Assembly (NCBI RefSeq): GCF_026239555.1
Contig: NZ_JAPIVP010000014.1
Location: 84,475-148,474 of the forward strand
Source of the DNA: Pedobacter sp. PF22-3
GTDB lineage: Bacteria > Bacteroidota > Bacteroidia > Sphingobacteriales > Sphingobacteriaceae
Direction of reading: 5' to 3'
Length of the DNA: 64,000 nucleotides
A program made the translations under genes and the position numbers. Under the pieces are notes generated by a model, which searched no databases, was not told the DNA's origin, and worked only from the letters and a program-made list of their open reading frames with translations. Below are positions 15,856 to 24,295 of the stretch, in pieces (the stretch's first letter is position 1; each line of letters starts with the position of its first letter).

Positions 15856-18800
15856 CTATCTGAAGTTCCTCGCTTTCGGAATAACATCTGTATTAGCGTT
15901 CTCCCTTACCTGTGTTTTCTTATTCTGCGATTGAAACGGCATTTCGTTTCTTTGCATACTTACACTTTCGTTTATAAGCCTCGTTAAGTCATGGCAGCTT
16001 TTCACGATGACGTGCAATACTTGCCCTTCCCGTTGTACCCAACCTTCCACCATCAATAATTTAGCACCCAGAATTTCCTTGCGGTAGGTTTCAAAAAGCT
16101 TTTCAAATACAACCAGATTGACTGTACCCGTTTCATCTTCAATTGTGATGAAACAAACCCCGCCCGCAGTGCCAGGTCTTTGTCTTGACAGGACAAGTCC
16201 AGCCACGCGGACTTTACTACCAGCAACTACGCCGAAAACCTGCTTTGAAGAACAAACGCGCAAGCGGTTCAGTTCAGTGCGGGCAAAACTTAAAGGATGT
16301 GCTTTAAGTGATAATGACGTTGAGGCATAATCCTGTATCACATGTTCGGCGGCACTCATAAATGGCAATTCAATCTGCTGTTCTTTTTCAGAAGGTGATG
16401 CATGGCCTTTAAACAAGCCTATGGGGGTATCTGCTAACGCTGCCACTTGCCAAAGGGCTTGTCTGCGGTCTAAGCCTAAAGATTGGAACGCGTCTGCATC
16501 TGCCAAGCGTTCAAGTGCCGCTTGCGATACGCCAGCTGTATAGATTTCACTAATGGTTTTATAGGGGCGTTCACGTTTTGCAACAAGTATCAAAACGTCT
16601 TCTTCACGAATGCCTTTGATCATTCTGAAACCTAGCCGTAAAGGAAATAACCGCTTTGTACGGCTTTCAAGAATACTATCCCATTCGGAATAATTTACAT
16701 CGACTGGCCTGACTTCGACATGGTGGTTCTTCGCATCGGTTACAATCTGTGCAGGGGCATAGAACCCCATCGGCTGGCTATTGAGCAAAGCGGCTGCAAA
16801 CACATCAGGGTAATAGCATTTCATCCACAATGAGATATAGACCAATAACGCGAAACTTGCAGCGTGGCTTTCAGGAAAACCATAACTGCCGAAGCCTTCC
16901 AGTTGTTTGAAGATTCTTTGGGCAAACTCCAAAGTATAACCTTTGGCAGTCATTCCTTTAATCAGCTTTTCCTCATATTCATTAACTAAACCCTTAAACT
17001 TGAATGTTGCCATACTTCGCCTTAATCCATCTGCATCAGAGGGAGAAAAGCCAGCCGCAACCATTGCAATTTTCATCGCCTGTTCCTGAAACAACGGCAC
17101 CCCTAAAGTCCTGCCCAAAATTTCTTCAAGTTCTTTTGAAGGGTAGGTTACGGGTTCTTCGCCGTTCCTGCGCCTTAGGTAGGGGTGAACCATGTCCCCT
17201 TGTATCGGACCTGGTCTCACGATAGCTACCTCAATCACCAGATCGTAAAAACACTTAGGCCGCAGTCTTGGTAACATGGACTGCTGCGCACGGCTTTCAA
17301 TCTGGAATACGCCAATAGTATCAGCACGGCTGGCCATTTCAAAAACTCTTGGGTCATTTTGCGGAATATTCGCAAGTGTCCACTCTCTACCGTGATGCTG
17401 TTTGCACAAATCAAACCCTTTACGTATGCAGGTAAGCATTCCCAAAGCCAGTACATCCACTTTCAAAAATCCGAGTGCGTCAATATCATCCTTGTTCCAT
17501 TCGATATTGGTGCGGGCTTCCATCCTTGCATTCATAATTGGGCAAAGGTCACGTAGCTTACCATTTGTAACGACAAAGCCGCCCGTATGCTGTCCAAGCT
17601 GCCGAGGAAAACCCATCATTTCTCCGGTAAGCTTTAAAACCTTAAGTAGGTGGGGGTCATGGGGATTTAATCCTTGTTCAATTAAACGCTGTGGTTCAAA
17701 CCATTCATCCGTAAATTCCCAGATCGCCGCTGATAACCTATCAATCGTATCTTGCGACAATCCCATTACTTTACCGACATCGCGAATAGCCCCCTTTTGC
17801 CGCTGCTGGGTAACTGTGGCAACAATCGCCGCCCTGTCGCGCCCGTATTTATCGTAGATATACTGGATGATTTCTTCGCGGCGTTCATGCTCGAAATCAA
17901 CATCAATGTCGGGCGGTTCGTTCCGCGCACTGGAGATAAAACGCTCGAATAATAAATCAAATTCATCAGGGTTTACCGAAGTAATACCCAACACATAGCA
18001 CACAGACGAGTTAGCAGCAGAACCCCTGCCTTGGCAAAGGATTTGGCGTTTTCGCGCTTCCTTTACGATATCATACACAAACAGAAAGTAGTTAGAGTAC
18101 TCCATCTTTTCGATAAAGGTTAGCTCATGCTTGATGTTTTTAACAACCTTTTCGGGCGGGTTTTCACCAAACCGTTCTTTAACCCCTTCCCATGTCAGGT
18201 AGGTTAATTCTTCAAACGGTTTGCGTCCGCTCTGGTTTATTTCTTCGGGATAATCATGAACCAGTTCGTCCAATGAAAAATTACAGGCATCGGCTATAGC
18301 AGTCGTATTTGCAATTGCATCAGGATAAAGACGAAAAAGCCTTTCCATCTCTTTGCCTTCTTTCAAAAAACGTTCTGCGTTGCTGTGGAGTAGAAAACCT
18401 GCCTGATCAATCGTACATTTTTCGCGTACACAGGTTAAAACATCCTGTAATTCGCGGCGCATTGCGCAATGATAATGAACATCATTTGTTGCAACCATCG
18501 GAACGCGGTAAAGTTCTGCCAGTTTCTGGATGCGAAACAGCCGCTTGTTATCGTTAGCCTTATAATTCCTGTTTGCCGCAATATAAAGATGCTTGATCGC
18601 CCTGCTATATTCTTCAACATCTTTTTCAAATGAGGCTTCAAAATTAAATAGCTGGTCAAGTTTTTCCGGTGGGATAATGATATAAATTATGCCTTCGGTA
18701 CAATCGAACACATCTTTTCTATACAGGTGGCATTCCCCTTTTTCTGCTCGTAGATTTCCCATTGTAAGCAAACCCGATAATCTTGCGTAAGCAGGCTTAT

Positions 18801-19041
18801 CGGTAGGATATGCCAACAAGCTTGGCCCGTCTATCAAATCTAAGCGGCAAGCCGGTATAATCTGTATTCCCTTTTTCTTTGCCGCGTCATGACCGCGTAC
18901 AATTCCTGCAAATGTATTCCGGTCGGTAATTGCAATTTTTGTATAGCCTAATTCAGCAGCATAGTTAACCAGCTCGTCCGGATGTGAACCGCCGCGCAGG
19001 AAGCTAAAATTAGTTGTTGTTTGTAATTCTATGTAAGCCAT
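15856..19041 (-). CDS. dnaE2: Error-prone DNA polymerase DnaE2/ImuC
   Basis: This 1061-residue protein is the polymerase of the ImuA-ImuB-DnaE2 mutasome, which carries out translesion synthesis and damage-induced mutagenesis. It starts with the DnaE2-type PHP domain (TTNFSFLRGGSHPDEL) and has the polymerase motif PPDIDVDFEHERRE, the ALGFLKVDVLALGML segment and a C-terminal OB region (VRVAGLVLSRQRPGTAGG). The start at 19041 fits the family; an upstream start at 19074 would lie inside imuB. The start is five bases after the imuB stop. The length is typical for DnaE2 and shorter than replicative DnaE. Confidence 0.96.
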   Translation of the reverse strand: MAYIELQTTTNFSFLRGGSHPDELVNYAAELGYTKIAITDRNTFAGIVRGHDAAKKKGIQIIPACRLDLIDGPSLLAYPTDKPAYARLSGLLTMGNLRAEKGECHLYRKDVFDCTEGIIYIIIPPEKLDQLFNFEASFEKDVEEYSRAIKHLYIAANRNYKANDNKRLFRIQKLAELYRVPMVATNDVHYHCAMRRELQDVLTCVREKCTIDQAGFLLHSNAERFLKEGKEMERLFRLYPDAIANTTAIADACNFSLDELVHDYPEEINQSGRKPFEELTYLTWEGVKERFGENPPEKVVKNIKHELTFIEKMEYSNYFLFVYDIVKEARKRQILCQGRGSAANSSVCYVLGITSVNPDEFDLLFERFISSARNEPPDIDVDFEHERREEIIQYIYDKYGRDRAAIVATVTQQRQKGAIRDVGKVMGLSQDTIDRLSAAIWEFTDEWFEPQRLIEQGLNPHDPHLLKVLKLTGEMMGFPRQLGQHTGGFVVTNGKLRDLCPIMNARMEARTNIEWNKDDIDALGFLKVDVLALGMLTCIRKGFDLCKQHHGREWTLANIPQNDPRVFEMASRADTIGVFQIESRAQQSMLPRLRPKCFYDLVIEVAIVRPGPIQGDMVHPYLRRRNGEEPVTYPSKELEEILGRTLGVPLFQEQAMKIAMVAAGFSPSDADGLRRSMATFKFKGLVNEYEEKLIKGMTAKGYTLEFAQRIFKQLEGFGSYGFPESHAASFALLVYISLWMKCYYPDVFAAALLNSQPMGFYAPAQIVTDAKNHHVEVRPVDVNYSEWDSILESRTKRLFPLRLGFRMIKGIREEDVLILVAKRERPYKTISEIYTAGVSQAALERLADADAFQSLGLDRRQALWQVAALADTPIGLFKGHASPSEKEQQIELPFMSAAEHVIQDYASTSLSLKAHPLSFARTELNRLRVCSSKQVFGVVAGSKVRVAGLVLSRQRPGTAGGVCFITIEDETGTVNLVVFEKLFETYRKEILGAKLLMVEGWVQREGQVLHVIVKSCHDLTRLINESVSMQRNEMPFQSQNKKTQVRENANTDVIPKARNFR

Positions 19042-19046
19042 ACCAA

Positions 19047-20543
19047 TTAAGCGAAAAATCCATGTAAAAACCATTGCGTCTGATCTGCGCCATAGTGGCC
19101 GGATCGATAAAGCCAGTATCGTTTGCCGTGCTGATCTTCAACAATGTAATAGTCGCGGTGTTCCCCTTTATCCAACCACCACTCGCGCTCTATCCGTTCT
19201 GGGCCGTCTGCCCGCTTTACGATATGCAGGTCATCCTTATAACGGAAATTCATTGGCGGATAATCCGGTATGGGGGCTGTCACTAAAATTACTTCCGGCT
19301 TGCTAAGCAGCTGTGTCGGGCGTAGCGCATCTGTAGACCAGTACGTTTGTGGGATTTCTTTTAAATCATTCGTCTGCTTGATTGACCTTTCAGGCCAATA
19401 GCGTTCCTGTGGCAAGTACCGCTTGATAGCCTTGCTGCCTATTTTGCCAGCCAGTTTGTCCAACAGTTCCAATACACCATTATCTGCCAATCCTGTTTTG
19501 CCTGTCCATAAAGATTTCTGGCTGGTATCAGCCTCTCCAATTAGTGTTACTTCCAGAACAAATAATTCTATGCCTAACGCTGGCCTTATTGTTTCGATTT
19601 TCTGCTCAAACAATTTAAACAGGTGGTCAACGTTGCATGTTGCCTGATTGGTTCCAATATCAACAGCTTGTTGTTTGCCATCAATACGAAACGTTTTTAA
19701 TAGGGCATTCCTTATGCCTTTTCCTTCCCCTACAAGACGGTTGCACATCATATTTAAAAGCTCCCTGATCGCTATTTCTATGCCGACCCTTGTACGGATT
19801 GGCTCAAGCGCAGCAAGCCTCTCCTGATATGGTTCAGGAACATCCAGGGGTCTAAAATTTTCCTCAATCTCGCCATAAGCTTGCATCAGCCGCAGCAATA
19901 ATAAATCACCGAAACGGCGCCGCAGGTTTGAATTAGGGATTGCCGAAAATGAATGGATTGTCCTAAATCCCAGCTTCCGCAATTTCTCTAACGTCACATC
20001 ATCCAACCTTAGCGCAGATGGTGGTAAATTCGACATTGCCAACTTTTGGGAATTGGCTTCAATAACAGTGTTTTTAGAAAATCTTGCCATTGCCCATGCT
20101 GTACCAATCGTATCGGCAATGGCCGCCCTGACTGTATAGCCTTTACTTTTAAAACGGGTTTTGATTTCCCTGATATAGTTTTCTTCGCCCCCCCAAAGAT
20201 GGGTGCAGCCCGTACAATCGAAGATTAGCCCATCTGGCAGGTCTAGCGAAACGAGCGGTGTATAACGAATACACCATTCGCCAATAGCCTTCAGTAGTTT
20301 TAATTCCCTGTCTTCGCTATCCTGCTGTACACATAAATCTGGCAGGATTGCTTTTGCATCAGCCAAGCGCATACCTATATGCAACCCACTGGAACGGGCA
20401 ACACTGTTACACGCAGAAATAATCAATCGGTTTTTCTCGGAAGTTGAGAATACAAAAGGAACTTTCGCCAGTTCAGGCTGACGAATTGTTTTCCAATCCG
20501 TTTTAAGCATTGGAAACCAGAGGGACATATACCGTTTATGCAC
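19047..20543 (-). CDS. imuB: ImuB, Y-family polymerase-like mutasome subunit
   Basis: This 498-residue protein belongs to the Y-family polymerase fold but has the ImuB signature SLWFPMLKTDW at the N-terminus, in place of the catalytic DxD region. ImuB is therefore regarded as catalytically inactive and as the adaptor that links DnaE2 to the sliding clamp. SLDLPDGLIFDCTGCTHLWGG at about 98-118 and the following thumb/little-finger region fit the family. It overlaps imuA by eight bases and is followed by dnaE2 after a very short gap, so the three are one operon. Confidence 0.93.
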   Translation of the reverse strand: MHKRYMSLWFPMLKTDWKTIRQPELAKVPFVFSTSEKNRLIISACNSVARSSGLHIGMRLADAKAILPDLCVQQDSEDRELKLLKAIGEWCIRYTPLVSLDLPDGLIFDCTGCTHLWGGEENYIREIKTRFKSKGYTVRAAIADTIGTAWAMARFSKNTVIEANSQKLAMSNLPPSALRLDDVTLEKLRKLGFRTIHSFSAIPNSNLRRRFGDLLLLRLMQAYGEIEENFRPLDVPEPYQERLAALEPIRTRVGIEIAIRELLNMMCNRLVGEGKGIRNALLKTFRIDGKQQAVDIGTNQATCNVDHLFKLFEQKIETIRPALGIELFVLEVTLIGEADTSQKSLWTGKTGLADNGVLELLDKLAGKIGSKAIKRYLPQERYWPERSIKQTNDLKEIPQTYWSTDALRPTQLLSKPEVILVTAPIPDYPPMNFRYKDDLHIVKRADGPERIEREWWLDKGEHRDYYIVEDQHGKRYWLYRSGHYGADQTQWFLHGFFA

Positions 20544-21273
20544 GTAACCTCCCTAGTTTTTCATAATTGATTGCCTTTTTCGCTTCTTCTTGGGCGATCT
20601 GGAACTGATTGCCATGCCATCCAACTTCCCATTTACCCGGTTGCCCGTTACGCACCCTAAGAAGTTCAACATTCCACTTTGGAAATCCAACGCCGGGCAT
20701 TCCGTCATTTGTCTCACTTGGAAGTGCTGAAATCTGCCATCTGGACACACAGGTCGTTGTACTTAGTTTGGTGGCATCCGTGCGCAATACAAAGCCTGTC
20801 ACATGGCTTTCTTCAATTGCCAGTTGCAGCCTTTTGGACTGACTAAACGAAAGTTCACGTAGTTCGGCGACGACGGCGGTTATGCCCTGGCATTTTAAGC
20901 CCTCTTCCAAAGCCCACAAAACCTGCTTTTCCTGTGTAGCATCAACAAAAACAATTTGATGGGGTTCTATCCCAAAGATTTTTATTGATGGTGGAAAAAG
21001 ATTACGGCCTACGCTTATCCATAAAATGATACTTTCGGGAACAGTAAGCGATGAAAGCAATGCACCAAGAAATCCGCTGCAAGCTGCTGCTTCTTCTCCT
21101 TCATGAAAAAGCATTTCATGGATCATTCCGGTTGGAAATACACCATTTGGAAACGCAGCCTCTATCTCTGATAAACCTTTGATATGCGAAGTGCTTGCCA
21201 GATCTGGTTTAAAACCTTGCTTGGCGAGGATTTCTTTTCTCAAACGGTTGATGATATCCTGTTTTGTTTCCAT
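20536..21273 (-). CDS. imuA: ImuA, RecA-like mutasome protein
   Basis: This 245-residue protein is the RecA/SulA-like first subunit of the mutagenesis cassette. It has the typical beginning IKGLSEIEAAFPNGVFPTGMIHEML, an ILWISVGRNLFPPSI strand, the ALEEGLKC helix and a C-terminal VELLRVRNGQPGKWEVGW segment. It lacks a convincing Walker A motif, as is common for ImuA. It is thought to help load the mutasome through RecA and ImuB. It is the promoter-proximal gene; repeats and a sigma70-like promoter lie about 140-170 bases upstream. Confidence 0.9.
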   Translation of the reverse strand: METKQDIINRLRKEILAKQGFKPDLASTSHIKGLSEIEAAFPNGVFPTGMIHEMLFHEGEEAAACSGFLGALLSSLTVPESIILWISVGRNLFPPSIKIFGIEPHQIVFVDATQEKQVLWALEEGLKCQGITAVVAELRELSFSQSKRLQLAIEESHVTGFVLRTDATKLSTTTCVSRWQISALPSETNDGMPGVGFPKWNVELLRVRNGQPGKWEVGWHGNQFQIAQEEAKKAINYEKLGRLRA

Positions 21274-21387
21274 TGTTACAATCTCATTAGGGATAGAATG
21301 TGGATGGAAACCAAAGAAACAGCGGGATATACTAATAGTTATAAGTTAGGAAACAGCTACAACGGCACCAATCAACATTCAATGAAA

Positions 21388-21444
21388 ATAGTCCTATACG
21401 TAGAACTATATTATGATTATAGTCCTATACCAACGTATTTTCAA
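21388..21444 (-). promoter_or_regulatory. imuA promoter overlapped by palindrome and direct repeats
   Basis: On the minus strand TTGAAA (21444-21439) and TATAAT (21421-21416) are separated by exactly 17 bases, an enterobacterial-type sigma70 promoter rather than the usual Bacteroidota form. The -10 is covered by the palindrome ACTATA-N7-TATAGT at 21405-21423. The word ATAGTCCTATAC occurs twice, at 21388-21399 and 21419-21430, 31 bases apart. This arrangement suggests a repressor-controlled, probably damage-inducible, promoter. Confidence 0.5.
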
Positions 21445-21697
21445 TAACAAAATTGCTAATATTTTTAGTAATTTAAAAATATAGTTTTTAACACATTTTA
21501 TATATAAATTAAGTTTAATAAAAAAGGGTCGCCTGACTGATTCCGCTTTATTTTATACTGGCTCGAGTGTTTGAAGTGAGTGTTCCAGCAATGACGTATA
21601 GACTATCGGACTTGAATATTTATCAATATTGATATCCAATATTTAATTGAAATAATCACGAAACTTCCACTAGTTCTTTTACTAAATTTAGAAAAAC
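21445..21697. other. Gene-free stretch upstream of the imu cassette
   Basis: With the imuA leader it forms a gap of about 420 bases. It is A+T-rich. Apart from the promoter and repeats described separately, I see no gene or clear structure here. Confidence 0.4.
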
Positions 21698-22012
21698 CTA
21701 ATCACCAAAAAATGCTTCCCAAATTAGGACTCCTGCTATCACAGGAGCAGCAACAACAGATGCTGCACAAATAGCGATATCAAGTCCAACACTTGTCACG
21801 ACTTCTGCAACTGGCTTGCTATGTGATCGTGAAAGCCCACTTGTAACTGCACCTGCAGCGTCTCCTATTGCCGGGTATCCGGTTGCTAGAGTGACCCCTT
21901 TCCGAACTATTGCTGGTGCTACACCACTAACAAATTTCTCTACTTTTTCATCTTTACAAATTTCTTTGGCCATCTCATTTGAGGTATTGGCCCAGTCTGA
22001 ATACACTGACAT
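21698..22012 (-). CDS. Small protein with hydrophobic C-terminus
   Basis: This 104-residue protein has a charged N-terminal half (SDWANTSNEMAKEICKDEKVEKF) and a Gly/Ala-rich second half. Its end, VGLDIAICAASVVAAPVIAGVLIWEAFF, can form one membrane helix or helical hairpin. There is no signal peptide. The layout resembles small membrane-active peptides or secreted effectors, but no family was recognised. It stands alone between the imu cassette and a gene-free stretch. Codon structure supports a real gene. Confidence 0.5.
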   Translation of the reverse strand: MSVYSDWANTSNEMAKEICKDEKVEKFVSGVAPAIVRKGVTLATGYPAIGDAAGAVTSGLSRSHSKPVAEVVTSVGLDIAICAASVVAAPVIAGVLIWEAFFGD

Positions 22013-22146
22013 AATCTTTAGTTTTTGTATTGAAATTTACAAAAAAGAAAATGAAATATTACTATAAATTAGTGTTATGTTATTGTTAAGAGTTTTTACT
22101 AAGAATAAATCAAAAATGGTAATTTCAATTTAGGATTTTAAAAACA

Positions 22147-22177
22147 AAACAGCCCTAGATAAATCCTAGGGCTGTTT
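22147..22177 (-). terminator. Strong hairpin, likely terminator
   Basis: A perfect 12-bp stem AAACAGCCCTAG/CTAGGGCTGTTT encloses a seven-base loop. On the minus strand it is followed by a T-rich run, so it best terminates leftward transcripts. No gene immediately to its right on the minus strand was found, so the transcript it ends is unknown. Confidence 0.6.
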
Positions 22178-22199
22178 GCTTTGCGGCGCCTCTGAAGCA

Positions 22200-22375
22200 G
22201 ATATTTAAATCATTTAACTGACAATCAATTGTATATACTCAAAGATAACATTTATTACATTAAATGATAAAATATTGTTTCAGGTTATAAAACTCTGCAA
22301 TAAATGTTATCTTAGCTTTTGAGAGCGTTAATTTAGATAAGGGATAGTAAGAAATTGCTATTCCTTTTTCTTTTC
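22200..22375 (+). ncRNA. Candidate small RNA with long stem and terminator
   Basis: AAGATAACATTTATT at 22242-22256 is perfectly complementary to 22299-22313 across a 42-base loop. The pairing can continue outward, with a short bulge, through CTCAA/TTGAG. It is followed at about 22340-22363 by a smaller hairpin (GGGATAG/CTATTCC) and a TTTTTCTTTT run, a credible plus-strand terminator. A weak promoter match, TTTG-N18-TATTTAAA, lies at 22180-22209. No reading frame of note is inside. This could be a small RNA or a miniature mobile element. Confidence 0.4.
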
Positions 22376-22561
22376 ATGGCCGTTTTCTAAAATGGAAATT
22401 ATGCTTTAAAACTGATGTAGTTTGAATAGCTGCGTTTATCCGCTCATGGTTCCATTCTATCCTTCTTAGGAGACCTGGGAAATATTTTCATTCAGTTTTA
22501 GGCGGGTATCAGTTTTGTTCGTACCTTAGATTGTATTTTTACTATAAGCGAACTCGTTTTA
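22376..22561. other. Gene-free stretch between two structured elements
   Basis: Nothing with coding character was found on either strand. It links the small-RNA candidate on the left to the long imperfect hairpin on the right. A run containing TTTTG and TATTTTTA around 22513-22545 could be a promoter for the hairpin, but the spacing is not standard. Confidence 0.3.
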
Positions 22562-22677
22562 AGCTTCCGAACCTAGGAAATTCACCAAGCAAAAAAACGC
22601 ACGAGTTAGGGGTATCGTCACGTCATAGCGTGGGGTAGTTTTCATTCGTGCGTACGCTTTCCTAGGGCGTGGAAGCT
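22562..22677. repeat. 116-base nested inverted repeat, possible structured RNA
   Basis: Three perfect stems nest inside each other: AGCTTCC (22562-22568) with 22671-22677, CCTAGGAAA (22572-22580) with 22658-22666, and ACGCACGA (22597-22604) with 22646-22653. A small apical CACG/CGTG stem lies at 22619-22632. Internal loops are asymmetric (16 bases against 4), which is more typical of RNA structure than of a simple palindrome. It ends 68 bases upstream of the next gene. No family was recognised. Confidence 0.5.
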
Positions 22678-22745
22678 AATGATGCCCCGCGCTTGTTATT
22701 TATAACCGTCTGAAAGGGGCTAAAGACACTATTTAGCTCATTTTA

Positions 22746-23501
22746 ATGAAAAAATTTCTTTTAACACCCGTGCTGCTGATCGTATTGGCATGCGCAAACG
22801 GTTTTGCCCAGACGAAAACCGAAGTAATTACGAATGCCAATGTTGTTGCACTGACAAAGGCTGGTTTATCTGAATCGATCATCATCAGGACGATTGAAAA
22901 TTCCGATACAAAATTTGATACTTCAACAAGTGCTATTCTGGCCCTAAAGAAGCAGGGCGTAACAAATGGTGTCATTTCAAAGATGGCTGGAAAAACTACA
23001 GCCAATCCTGCGCCTGCCAATAAACCGGATGGCAATCTTGCAGCTGTTAAATCGCTTATGCACCCGTATTACTTCGAAAGCAGTTCTAAAAGCTACAAAC
23101 CATTGGAAAAAGGTAGCGCAGAACTGAAAACAAAACTAAAAGCACTAGGTTACGGGGGAAGTGAAACCAATCTGGAACTGGAGGGCGAAACTTCGAATAC
23201 CGTTTTCACAAAAGGTTCTCCAATATCCTTTGTAGCGTATGTTGGCGAAGGACAAACACCAATCTTAAATCTGTACAAAGCGGAAGTAAAAAAAGGCAAA
23301 CGACTTGGCAAATTATCATCTGCAAAGATTTTTAACAAAAACAATGTTTCGAAATATTCAATCGCCATAAATCCTGTGGCACTCAATTCCAGTGTATATA
23401 AACTGGAAGTCGCAACAGAACTAGAAACCGGAGAATATTTCTTTACTGGGCGTTCAGCTACCGGGCAGATATTCGAAGCTTTCCCATTTACAGTCAGATA
23501 A
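22746..23501 (+). CDS. Secreted hypothetical protein
   Basis: This 251-residue protein has a clear signal peptide ending at FAQ (residue about 21), so it should reach the periplasm. Residues about 27-80 form a helical repeat-like domain: ITNANVVALTKAGLSESIIIRTIENSDTKFD, then ALKKQGVTNGVISKMAG. I have seen this pattern at the N-termini of many secreted Bacteroidota proteins. A low-complexity linker follows, then a beta-rich domain from about 95 that I cannot identify. It is the first of four plus-strand genes for small exported or membrane proteins. Confidence 0.75.
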   Translation: MKKFLLTPVLLIVLACANGFAQTKTEVITNANVVALTKAGLSESIIIRTIENSDTKFDTSTSAILALKKQGVTNGVISKMAGKTTANPAPANKPDGNLAAVKSLMHPYYFESSSKSYKPLEKGSAELKTKLKALGYGGSETNLELEGETSNTVFTKGSPISFVAYVGEGQTPILNLYKAEVKKGKRLGKLSSAKIFNKNNVSKYSIAINPVALNSSVYKLEVATELETGEYFFTGRSATGQIFEAFPFTVR

Positions 23502-23538
23502 TTCTAGAAAATTTCTAAACCTCTTTAAACGTACAAAA

Positions 23539-23898
23539 ATGGATCATAAATCACTTAAAAAGATCATGGTTTTCAAAATACTGATTGCCTTGATGTTATT
23601 TTCAGGAATTTTAAATGTTTCCTTTATCCCATATCAAACGGTGCACTTTGCAAGCGGTATCTCGTTTATTGTTCTGTGTTACTTCTACTGGAAAGCCAAG
23701 AAAAAAATCTTTGCCGCTCTTTGCATCATTGGGGTTATTTTTTACAATCCTACTTTCAAGATGCCGATAGGGGCGAAATATTATCTACTGACTATTGATA
23801 AATGGATGCTGTTTGCCCTTATCGTTTGGCTAATAACGGATATTATTTTGCTTAAAAAACTTAATTCAGATAAGCATACAGAAAACATTACCGCTTAA
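23539..23898 (+). CDS. Small integral membrane protein (DUF6804-like)
   Basis: This 119-residue protein has four predicted membrane helices: IMVFKILIALMLFSGIL, TVHFASGISFIVLCYFYW, IFAALCIIGVIFYNP and MLFALIVWLITDIILL. The order of helices and the motif YNPTFKMPIGAKYYLLTIDKW between helices 3 and 4 recall DUF6804, but this is from memory. It lies 37 bases after the preceding gene on the same strand. The function is unknown. Confidence 0.7.
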   Translation: MDHKSLKKIMVFKILIALMLFSGILNVSFIPYQTVHFASGISFIVLCYFYWKAKKKIFAALCIIGVIFYNPTFKMPIGAKYYLLTIDKWMLFALIVWLITDIILLKKLNSDKHTENITA

Positions 23899-23940
23899 AG
23901 AGCCCTCCAAATTCATTTTGTAACCAATCAATCAAACGTC

Positions 23941-24285
23941 GTGAAAAAATATCTTTTAATAATTGTATTGTTTATTTCCATTACAAACTGTTTTGCGCAA
24001 ACTGGAAAAAAGTTCCTCGGGATTTGGCAACCCGTTGATAACAGGATTTTACCAAAAAACTTTATGCTGTTTATCTCATACGAGAAAGGCGGCTACCAGA
24101 TCAGCAGCAATAAATCCGCCAAGGCAGTTAATTTCGAATACTCTAACAGTGATCATACGCTGATCGGTAAGATTGATGGCTCATTTGCCATTATCAGATA
24201 TCTTGAAAAAGGCGGTAATATTCTGATGATACCCCAGACCAGAGCGGATGCTGTAGAATTTAAAAAAGCCAGTTTTTCAAAATAA
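23941..24285 (+). CDS. Secreted hypothetical protein
   Basis: This 114-residue protein begins with a GTG codon. It has a signal peptide ending at CFAQ (about residue 20), so it is exported. The mature part of about 94 residues is beta-rich (GIWQPVDNR, FMLFISYEKGGYQIS, GKIDGSFAIIRYLEKGGNILMIPQ) and looks like a small lipocalin-like or calycin-type barrel; this resemblance is only impressionistic. It is 10 bases upstream of the next gene. Confidence 0.7.
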   Translation: MKKYLLIIVLFISITNCFAQTGKKFLGIWQPVDNRILPKNFMLFISYEKGGYQISSNKSAKAVNFEYSNSDHTLIGKIDGSFAIIRYLEKGGNILMIPQTRADAVEFKKASFSK

Positions 24286-24295
24286 CCTCAAAACA

